Assembly (NCBI GenBank): GCA_030151865.1
Contig: JASLCK010000016.1
Coordinates: 1 to 12,700, forward strand
Length of the DNA: 12,700 bases
Source: Rhodospirillaceae bacterium
GTDB taxonomy: Bacteria; Pseudomonadota; Alphaproteobacteria; Rhodospirillales; Magnetospirillaceae
Direction of reading: 5' to 3'
The translations under genes and the position numbers were made by a program. Position 1 is the stretch's first letter; the number at the start of each line of letters is the position of its first letter. Below the pieces are notes generated by a model. The model saw nothing but the letters and a program-made list of their open reading frames with translations. It searched no databases and was not told the origin of the DNA. Of the stretch, positions 6,212 to 12,700 are shown in pieces.

Positions 6212-8605
6212 TCACGTCTGGTGCCGCTGCAGGAAGCCCCGCAACCGCGCCGAGGCAACCGCGATGCGCCGGGTATCGCCCGAACGCAAGGCATGGCGCC
6301 AATCCCAATAACGGTCTTCAAAAATATGCAGATCGCGCCCGGCCAAAAACAGAAACTGGGGGGCCAGATAGGGGGCCAGATCGGTCCGCACCACCTGACG
6401 CACACGGTCCTGGAACGCCTGCTGGTCGCTGCCCGACACCCTTGGCTGAACAATGGTCAGGGTGAAGCTATAAGGGAAATCCGCCCCCTGTCCGATTTTG
6501 TCCCCCTGGGGCACCGTCCCATCGGGGGTCAGTCCCCGGCCATAACGCAGCAGCAAATGTTCGACCACATAGAATTGCTGATGGCGGGCCGCCAGCAAAC
6601 GCAGCAGCGCCAGCAGTTCTTCCAAGACCCGCTCCGCCGCCTCGATATCATCGTGGCGGGTGGCGATGCGCCAGACCCCATCGCCGGGATCGCGCCATTC
6701 CAGCGCCGCGCCCACCTTCTTGCCTTTGCCATCATCGGCCTGGGACTGAATGCGCAGGGAACCGGGCTGACGGATCGCCCGCAACAAAGCCGGTTGCCGA
6801 TCCCCCAGCGCCGCCAGCAGCGACTGAATATGAACATTGTTCAGATCAAGTTCACCGTCGTCCAGACTGTCGGACCAGGATTGATGCGCCGATACCGGCA
6901 GCCCCAATTGAATCCGGGCCAGCACCTCTAGACCGGACTGATTGCGGGCACCGGGTCGGGCCTGATAATTGAAGGCCCGGCCCCGGTCGCGGGTGCAAAA
7001 CACCACACGGCGCAGCAATTCGGTCTTGGCCGCCAACAAACGCCGTTCGGCCTCGCGCGACAGGTGACAATCGCAACTGTCGCTGACCAGATCAGACGGT
7101 TCGATGGACTGGCCGTACAGGGCCAGCAGAAAGTCTAAAAAGGCGTTACGCCGCCGCAGGGAATCGTCGCCCGCCTGGACCAGCCGGGTCAAAGCCTGCT
7201 GATAAGCCTCGGGCGGCCCCAGCAATTCTTCCCCATTGGTCAAAAGCGGCCACAAGGATTGAGAAAAATAGGTCTGGTCGGGCTGATCAATGGAAAACAG
7301 CCGCTTGGCCTGATCAAGCTGCTGGAAGAAATCGGCCATCACCTGATCGAACATCAAGAGATAGCCCTGCAACTGCTTAGCCTGGGCCGAACGCAGCGGC
7401 GGCGGATTTTCCGGCAGGCCATTGGCGTTGATGCCATAGACATTGGGAAAGCCGTATTGCAGCGGCTGATAATCGGTCAGGGGCAACGCCGCCCCGGTGG
7501 GAAAGGGGTAATCCTGGCGGTACTGGGGCCCCAGCGGATAGCGCTTGCGCCATTCGCTTTGCAGCCGCGCCAGCTCGTAAGCGACGCGGCGGGGATCAGG
7601 CTTGCACTCCACCCCCTTGCGGAACAGCCGCAGGGAAAAACCAGACGCTCCCACGGCGGTTTCCAGGCGCGGAATGTGATTGGCGGGAATGGGAATGCTG
7701 CCGCTGTTGACCCAATCGCCGCCCGCCATCTTAAGCGCGATGCCGCGCAAGGTGCGCACGCCCGGCACCCGCGACAGGGCGCGGATAGCGTCTTGATAAG
7801 CGATCTCGGTGGCCAGCGGCTTCAGATCGGCACTGTCGATAAAGCCGTACCGCAGCAACGGCCCTTCGAAAATGGCCGAGGTAGCAAGCCCCCGCGCCCG
7901 CATTTCATCCAGGGAATGGCGGCGGATTTCCGGGGCCAGCAGATTGCCCAGGGAAAACAGCAACGCCGCCAACACCTGATCGGACGGCACATCGTCTTGC
8001 AAGGTGACGACACCGCGCACCTCGACACTCACCGGGGTCAAAACGGTGATCGAGCGCAGGTCTTCGCACAGATTGCGGGTCTGGCAATAAACCGCCCGCG
8101 CACCGTTGATATAGGGCTTCAACTGATTCTTCAGCCCAGTCTCACCCTCGCACAGACATTGCTCGGCCTCGGGAGCATAGAGCAGGATGTCGTAAAGCCC
8201 ATCGATCTGCTTACCCACCGGCGCGCCGCGATAGGGCAGGACCCAGGCATTGGCGACACCGCGCACCCGATCAATCAGCAGCTTGCGATAATCGTCGGGC
8301 GTGGTCGGATTGGCGGGCATGATGCGCCGCGCCGGATGCAGCGCCTGACGTTCCGCCGAGATTTTACCCGTGGCGCTGTCGGCCAACAGATCGGGCATGT
8401 CAAAGGCGGCGCGATACCCCAATTCGGTCAGGGCATAGCATGCCTGTTCCAGAATGGTGACGCCGGGATCATGCTCGTTGTAATCGGTCCATATCTCGCT
8501 GGCCAAAGCCTGGATCAGCGACGTCCCTTCGGCATGCAGGGCGGTGTAATCCTGGGCAATCGGCAGGGGCTGATCGGTCGGCAGGTACAGCGCGTCATTA
8601 TCCAT
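6212..8605 (-). CDS. Second eCIS baseplate protein (Afp12-like)
   Basis: 797 residues from the ATG at 8605. The N-terminal block has LIQALASEIWTDYNEHDPGV (30-49) followed by TILEQACYALTELGYRAAF (50-68), the hallmark opening of Afp12-type and related gp6-like baseplate subunits, then a region with TTPDDYRKLLIDRVRGVANA (101-120). A central AQAKQLQGYLLMFDQVMADF stretch also fits the family. The product should form part of the baseplate wedge with the Afp11-like neighbour, at the membrane-facing end of the particle. The frame extends further upstream to an ATG at 8683, but that would overlap the preceding gene by 86 bases, and a perfect AGGAGGT stands 5 bases before 8605, so 8605 is chosen. The ATG lies within the last codons of the preceding gene (8-base overlap), implying coupled translation. 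Oddities: Cys pairs at 150/152 and a CDCH motif at 511-514, of unknown meaning. Confidence 0.88.
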   Translation of the reverse strand: MDNDALYLPTDQPLPIAQDYTALHAEGTSLIQALASEIWTDYNEHDPGVTILEQACYALTELGYRAAFDMPDLLADSATGKISAERQALHPARRIMPANPTTPDDYRKLLIDRVRGVANAWVLPYRGAPVGKQIDGLYDILLYAPEAEQCLCEGETGLKNQLKPYINGARAVYCQTRNLCEDLRSITVLTPVSVEVRGVVTLQDDVPSDQVLAALLFSLGNLLAPEIRRHSLDEMRARGLATSAIFEGPLLRYGFIDSADLKPLATEIAYQDAIRALSRVPGVRTLRGIALKMAGGDWVNSGSIPIPANHIPRLETAVGASGFSLRLFRKGVECKPDPRRVAYELARLQSEWRKRYPLGPQYRQDYPFPTGAALPLTDYQPLQYGFPNVYGINANGLPENPPPLRSAQAKQLQGYLLMFDQVMADFFQQLDQAKRLFSIDQPDQTYFSQSLWPLLTNGEELLGPPEAYQQALTRLVQAGDDSLRRRNAFLDFLLALYGQSIEPSDLVSDSCDCHLSREAERRLLAAKTELLRRVVFCTRDRGRAFNYQARPGARNQSGLEVLARIQLGLPVSAHQSWSDSLDDGELDLNNVHIQSLLAALGDRQPALLRAIRQPGSLRIQSQADDGKGKKVGAALEWRDPGDGVWRIATRHDDIEAAERVLEELLALLRLLAARHQQFYVVEHLLLRYGRGLTPDGTVPQGDKIGQGADFPYSFTLTIVQPRVSGSDQQAFQDRVRQVVRTDLAPYLAPQFLFLAGRDLHIFEDRYWDWRHALRSGDTRRIAVASARLRGFLQRHQT

Positions 8606-11600
8606 GGCCCACCTCCTGTCGGCGGCGCACCGCCCCCTTGGCCGCCGCACCGCGCAGACTGGGGCCGCCCACCGCTTCCGCAATCTGATGCTGCGGGGCC
8701 GATGTCAGGCAATACCAATCCAACGCCGCCGGATCGGGGCTATAGGAAAAAGCACAGCGGACCACGCCTTCCACATAGGGGCGGGTCTGGATGAATTCCA
8801 AAATATCATCCTCGCTGGCATAGGCCCCTTGGGTGGCAGCGCGGGCGGCATCGTAATACCAGGGCGACAGCCAGCCATGCAGATCATCGTTCAACCGCTT
8901 GATGCAGGCCCCGGTGTCCTCGTCCTCGGCAAAGTTGACCTCAGCCTTGACGGTTATGGCCACATAGACCGGATTGACCACATGCAGATTGGCCCAGCAA
9001 CTGGCCTTGGCCCGCAAGAACTCGGCGATCTGTTCCAGGGTGTCCGGCCCAACGGCGGGCATAGCGGGATCGATGCCCCCCACCGCATCGGCCCCAGGGA
9101 TCACCGCCACCGCGACCGAACCCGGATGTTGGCCGGGGCGCGCCGGATCAATCAACGGCAAGGTCTTGGCCATCCACAAGGACGGATAGCTTTCCAGCAC
9201 CAGCCGTTCGTAATCCCAGCCCAGAACGGCGCGGTCCTTGTGGCGCAGCCGTTCCGACAAACGGATGGTAAAGGCGCGGCGATCTTCGGGCGGGCGGCCG
9301 CCAAAGCTTTCCATCGGCTGGCCGATCTGATCGATGGCAGGCAATTGCACCGCCGCTTTTTGGATGGTGCCGGGCGGCAAGGGCGTGCCTTGCCTGGCGG
9401 CCCCCGCCCCGTTATCGACCCAAGCCGCTAAGGTGGCGTTGGCATAAATGCCCAGCATGCTGGGAAACCCATCGGGATCGGTGGCGACCCTGGCTCGCAG
9501 CCATTGCGCTCCGCCGGGAAACAGTGTGCTGGTCTCCGCCACCGCCTGGGTGCCGGTGTTCAAGGTCAAAATCCCGGTATTGCGCAAGCCCCCGGTCTGA
9601 TCGCTGCGCACCTGCTGGGGCGTCAAAGGCATCCAGACATCGCCGTTCAGACGGCTCCAGGCCGGATCGGGCGTCGCCCCGTCGCCATCGGCGGCCATGC
9701 GCATCAGCAAGGCCAGATCAACGCCCGCCGACAAGCTGTCAAACCCCAGGCACAACTGACCGCTGTCCGCCGCTGCCGTCCCCGGCGACGAGACCAGCGC
9801 CGCCCCCGATGGCGCCCAGCCGCCAAAGGCCAGCAGATCGAAGAACTGGGCTTCGCCCCCCTGCTCGACCGACGCGCCATAACCCAGCACCACCGCCGAC
9901 GCCATCGGCATCCAGGGCTGATTGGGATAGGACAATTCCTTGACCGGCACCGGATCGGGCGTCAGGACGGGAACAGGAATCACCACGGGATCAGGCATCA
10001 ATGGCGGCACAACCGGATCAACGACAGGATCAACGACTGGATCGGGCGGGGGGGATACTGGAAGCGGATCGGATGGGACGGTTCCCGGATTGGGGTCCGG
10101 TTGCTTGACCGGGTCTTCCGGTGGCGCGGTTTGTGGTGTGGCGGGCTCTTGCTTCGATGGATCCTCTTCTGCCGCATCCTGCGGGGCGGTGGCCATGCAT
10201 TCCCCGTACAGCTTGCGCAGAATTTTCGGCAGATGGTCTTCGGTCGGAGCCGGATGCACACGCCGCCAATCGACGGCGTTGATTCCCTCGACCAGGGTGC
10301 GGCAGCGATCAACCCGCCCCCGATAGACCGGGCCCAAATCCTTGGCGCATTGATCGACCACCTGGGCCAACACCGTGGCGGGCGCACCGCGCAGCCGGTC
10401 CAGGGTCTTAAGATCGGCCGGTTTGGTTGACCATTTCAGCCCCGACAGCAACAGATCGATAAAGGCCGCCCGCAAATCCCTGGACACCTGGGCCAGATCA
10501 TCGTCACTGGGCGCGGTCTTGCCGTCCAGATACGTAGCGGCTTCGGCCAAGGCCCCGCATTGCAGGGCGCAAACAGCGGCACTGTCAGCCAAGGCGGCCC
10601 CATTTGTCCCATGATCCTGATCACCGCCCAGCGCATTGGCCTGCTGTTGCTGCTGGGGTTGGCTTTGCTGGGGCGCAGATGTCGCGCCATCCCCTTGCGG
10701 CGGCGTCGGGATATAGGCCACCGGCAAATCCTTGATCACCGCATTCAGCACATTCTTGGCGTAAATATCGTTGCCAAAGGCATAAGACGGTTTGGTCAGG
10801 GAAAACCGCAACGTGCTTTGCGCCGGATCGTAATAAGCGGGAACCGGCCTGTTTTCGTTGGGCGACAGGTCAAACCGGCTGGTCGGCAACAGATGAAATG
10901 TTGCGTCCAAGGCAAACATCGTCAGATTGCCGCCGTCCAGCGTCCACAGGCCGGGATTGCAGACCTGCGCCTGCCATTGGAAACTGTCATTGCTGATGGG
11001 CGTTGCCAGCGGCTGACCATCCAGCCCCAGGACGTATTGCTGGTAATAAGCGGTAAAGCCACCCAGGTTCTGCGGCAGGCCGAACCAGTTGACCGTGACT
11101 GAAAGATCAGACGGTTTTTTCAAAAACAGTTCGGGCGCATGGATGTCCAGATAAGACCCCACCACCGGCACCCCGCCCAAAATGGCAAACGGGGTGGTGG
11201 GATCGATTTGACCGTCACTGTTGGACAACAGGGGAACCGACAGGTCGGTGACCTTGACCGTGACGGTTCGACTTTGGGGATAAAGCGTTGACAGCACCGC
11301 CAGCGGCTGAACCGAAACGCCGTTGCTCATCTCCAACGGCAGGGTCCGCACATAAGCCTTGACGCCTGGCCAGCCGGGAACCGGATTGGACCCGGCGATA
11401 TCCACATCCTGGCTGACCTTGGGGCCTTTGTCGTCGGGCTTGGCCAGCGGATCAATGGCCGCCAGGGGCGGAGCATTGGCGTCCAGCGTGATCACCAGGG
11501 TAAAGCCGGTCACCGCCGTACCGTCCACTGTCGCCGTGGCGGTCACATGATCGACTTTCAGCCAACCTTGGGCCACGCTGATATAAAATTCGAACCCGTC

Positions 11601-12700
11601 TTGCAGAATGACTTCCAACACATCCTGCATGGTCCGGCCCGTCGTTTTACTCAGATAATCCAAGCTGGCGGTCAGCGCCTGTTGGTCGGGTTTTTGCGGA
11701 TCCAAGGTAAAGGACAACGTCACCGTGCGCGCCCCACCCGTCAGGGCCAAAAGCGGCGAAGCCACGGCAAAGCCCAACAAAGCCGGACGCGATGTTTCGC
11801 AACCGCTTTTGCCTGGACTGGGTGGGCCGAACATCCACCAGCCGCCATCCTTCAGCGCATCGGCAGTGGGATCGATCTCCGATTGGATGACCGATTGGAT
11901 CACCCGAGGCGGGACGGGGGCGTCCGTGGCCGCTATGACCAGAGGCCCGGTGACCGTGCGGATGGTGCGGATTTGCGTCAGGGCCGATCCCTGCACCGTA
12001 AAATCCTTTTGCGTGGCGAACAGAATATCGCCGCCATTGGCATCCTGCCCCGCCGCGAACGGAGTGCCACGCGGCACCAATCCCGCGCTTTGGCCGCTTT
12101 TGGGATCAAGGGTAAAGGTCAGATAGACCTGATCGCCCACCGCGCCCGCCGGTTGTTCCTGTAAGACCCGATCGTAATAGAACGACATCAGGCGTTCGGC
12201 GAACTGGTTCAAGGCATCCTGGGCATGGCCGAACAGACGGATAAAAGCCATCACCAACGCCAGATGAGGCGGATGGTCGCGCTCGCTCAGAGCGGTTTCC
12301 ACCCCCTGGGCGGCTTCGGGCTTCAGCCCCTCGATGGCGAAGATAAAATCGCTGAAAACCCCGCCCACCAGGGCGGCGGCGGTGGTCAGGCGGGTCCGTT
12401 CGCTGCCCGCCCCATAGGCGGAAACGTCGGGATAGACCTGGGATAACCCCCACAGCGGAGAAAAGCGCGGCAAAACCCAGCGCAGATAACGCGGCAAAAC
12501 CTTATAGGACGCCCCCAGTCCCCCATGCTGCGCAGCGGCCAATCCGCAGCCGAACACCGCGCGCAATCCATCCCCCAGACGGTCTTCCACCAGATAGGCC
12601 ATGGCGTCATACATACGCCGGGCGCTGACGCTACGCGGATTGACCCGCCCCAGACTGACCATCCAGGCGTCATAGCGCAGGGCCAGCCGGATCAGATCGC
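8598..12700 (-). CDS. eCIS baseplate J-like protein (Afp11-like), 5' end outside window
   Basis: 1366 residues are visible and the frame stays open to base 12700, reading DLIRLALRYDAW before the Met at 12662, so the true start is probably upstream. Numbered from that Met: residues 129-154 (DHPPHLALVMAFIRLFGHAQ and following) and FYYDRVL (161-167) are typical of the N-terminal part of Afp11-type proteins. Residues ~190-640 are β-rich. From about 1138 (RLRHKDRAVLGWDYERLVLE) to the end the protein shows the conserved baseplate J C-terminus, including NPVYVAITVKAEV near 1230 and a LHGWLSPWYYDA segment. The product should form the core of the baseplate wedge. Between the FGNDIYAKNVLNAV segment and YPNQPWMP lies an inserted block of ~255 residues (listed separately). 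It is the first gene of the visible operon and overlaps the Afp12-like start by 8 bases. Confidence 0.9.
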   Translation of the reverse strand, partial: DLIRLALRYDAWMVSLGRVNPRSVSARRMYDAMAYLVEDRLGDGLRAVFGCGLAAAQHGGLGASYKVLPRYLRWVLPRFSPLWGLSQVYPDVSAYGAGSERTRLTTAAALVGGVFSDFIFAIEGLKPEAAQGVETALSERDHPPHLALVMAFIRLFGHAQDALNQFAERLMSFYYDRVLQEQPAGAVGDQVYLTFTLDPKSGQSAGLVPRGTPFAAGQDANGGDILFATQKDFTVQGSALTQIRTIRTVTGPLVIAATDAPVPPRVIQSVIQSEIDPTADALKDGGWWMFGPPSPGKSGCETSRPALLGFAVASPLLALTGGARTVTLSFTLDPQKPDQQALTASLDYLSKTTGRTMQDVLEVILQDGFEFYISVAQGWLKVDHVTATATVDGTAVTGFTLVITLDANAPPLAAIDPLAKPDDKGPKVSQDVDIAGSNPVPGWPGVKAYVRTLPLEMSNGVSVQPLAVLSTLYPQSRTVTVKVTDLSVPLLSNSDGQIDPTTPFAILGGVPVVGSYLDIHAPELFLKKPSDLSVTVNWFGLPQNLGGFTAYYQQYVLGLDGQPLATPISNDSFQWQAQVCNPGLWTLDGGNLTMFALDATFHLLPTSRFDLSPNENRPVPAYYDPAQSTLRFSLTKPSYAFGNDIYAKNVLNAVIKDLPVAYIPTPPQGDGATSAPQQSQPQQQQQANALGGDQDHGTNGAALADSAAVCALQCGALAEAATYLDGKTAPSDDDLAQVSRDLRAAFIDLLLSGLKWSTKPADLKTLDRLRGAPATVLAQVVDQCAKDLGPVYRGRVDRCRTLVEGINAVDWRRVHPAPTEDHLPKILRKLYGECMATAPQDAAEEDPSKQEPATPQTAPPEDPVKQPDPNPGTVPSDPLPVSPPPDPVVDPVVDPVVPPLMPDPVVIPVPVLTPDPVPVKELSYPNQPWMPMASAVVLGYGASVEQGGEAQFFDLLAFGGWAPSGAALVSSPGTAAADSGQLCLGFDSLSAGVDLALLMRMAADGDGATPDPAWSRLNGDVWMPLTPQQVRSDQTGGLRNTGILTLNTGTQAVAETSTLFPGGAQWLRARVATDPDGFPSMLGIYANATLAAWVDNGAGAARQGTPLPPGTIQKAAVQLPAIDQIGQPMESFGGRPPEDRRAFTIRLSERLRHKDRAVLGWDYERLVLESYPSLWMAKTLPLIDPARPGQHPGSVAVAVIPGADAVGGIDPAMPAVGPDTLEQIAEFLRAKASCWANLHVVNPVYVAITVKAEVNFAEDEDTGACIKRLNDDLHGWLSPWYYDAARAATQGAYASEDDILEFIQTRPYVEGVVRCAFSYSPDPAALDWYCLTSAPQHQIAEAVGGPSLRGAAAKGAVRRRQEVGHG
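8611..8617 (-). promoter_or_regulatory. Ribosome binding site deciding the Afp12-like start
   Basis: AGGAGGT on the minus strand, a full match to the anti-Shine-Dalgarno core, lies 5 bases before the ATG at 8605 and within the last codons of the Afp11-like gene. It favours 8605 over the in-frame ATG at 8683. Confidence 0.85.
9942..10721 (-). other. Insertion of ~255 residues within the Afp11-like protein
   Basis: Residues ~648-907 of the Afp11-like protein (numbered from the Met at 12662). In order: a Gln-rich linker (QQSQPQQQQQ, about 10643-10673); a block of ~135 residues, probably helical, at about 10184-10595 with five cysteines (VCALQCG, DQCAK, DRCRT, GECMA); and a linker of ~75 residues rich in Pro, Asp and Val at 9942-10163. 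The flanks on either side read as ordinary Afp11-type sequence, so this looks like a domain tethered by two flexible arms. I do not recognise the helical block. Boundaries are approximate. Confidence 0.6.
10015..10044 (-). repeat. Tandem 12-base units encoding DPVV in the Pro-rich linker
   Basis: On the plus strand GGATCAACGACA at 10015-10026 is followed by GGATCAACGACT at 10027-10038 and the start of a third unit (GGATCG). Read on the minus strand they encode DPVVDPVVDPVV, and looser DPV/PVP variants continue on both sides (DPVVIPVPV, TPDPVPV). Such a repeat can expand or contract by slippage in steps of 4 residues without breaking the frame. Confidence 0.8.

Noticed and set aside
8606..8683. 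Upstream extension of the Afp12-like gene to the ATG at 8683
   Set aside because: The extra 26 residues are Arg-rich, overlap the conserved frame of the Afp11-like gene, and a perfect ribosome site points to 8605.
7259..8794. Plus-strand ORF of 511 codons
   Set aside because: Crosses the junction of the two baseplate genes on the opposite strand and shows no domain or plausible ribosome site context; a shadow ORF.
9940..10326. Plus-strand ORF with Gly/Thr/Ser repeats
   Set aside because: The repeats are the complement of the DPVV and Pro-rich linker of the Afp11-like protein; the baseplate frame continues through it with conserved flanks.
1324..12700. Type VI secretion system or contractile prophage tail
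   Set aside because: No TssB/TssC, TssK, ClpV or membrane-complex protein is seen; the AAA+ ATPase is not ClpV-like and the tape-measure C-terminus is of the eCIS kind, not a phage tail tape measure. Genes outside the window could still change details.

Overview
The window is GC-rich and almost entirely coding. Its codon use, strongly biased to G/C at third positions, and its protein signatures fit an alphaproteobacterium, probably of the Rhodospirillales / Magnetospirillum type. That placement is an inference from base composition and protein style, not a database result.

Bases 8598-12700 down to 1324, all on the minus strand, form one tightly packed run of five genes. I read these as the distal structural part of an extracellular contractile injection system (eCIS; relatives are the Serratia antifeeding prophage Afp, the Photorhabdus virulence cassettes PVC, and MACs). 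In transcription order they are: a very large Afp11-type baseplate J-like protein whose 5' end lies beyond the window; an Afp12-type second baseplate protein; an 84-residue CxxC protein that resembles the front part of eCIS-associated DUF4157 (eCIS core) proteins; an Afp14-type tape-measure protein; and an Afp15-type AAA+ ATPase. Gaps are an 8-base overlap, then 25, 6 and 12 bases, so a single transcript with translational coupling is likely.

The expected division of labour follows the family. The two baseplate proteins build the wedge/hub platform at the needle end. The tape-measure protein sets tube and sheath length and binds at both ends of the tube. The AAA+ ATPase is needed for assembly or cargo loading. 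Tube, sheath, spike, LysM-hub, cap and receptor-binding genes are not in the window; if present they should lie upstream of the operon (above base 12700) or elsewhere.

Bases 1-1317 on the plus strand hold the 3' part of an unrelated-looking HerA/DUF87-type ATPase, convergent with the eCIS operon. The two stop codons are only 6 bases apart.

The most unusual points are: (i) an insertion of about 255 residues in the Afp11-like protein, made of a Gln-rich linker, a predicted helical block with five cysteines and a Pro-rich tract of tandem DPVV units; (ii) two tandem copies of a ~190-residue unit in the tape-measure protein; (iii) the small CxxC protein sitting where the Afp cluster has its tail-fibre gene afp13; and (iv) the absence of a cap gene after the AAA+ ATPase. 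No stretch over 300 bases lacks a gene, and I saw no RNA gene, CRISPR array, insertion sequence or attachment site.
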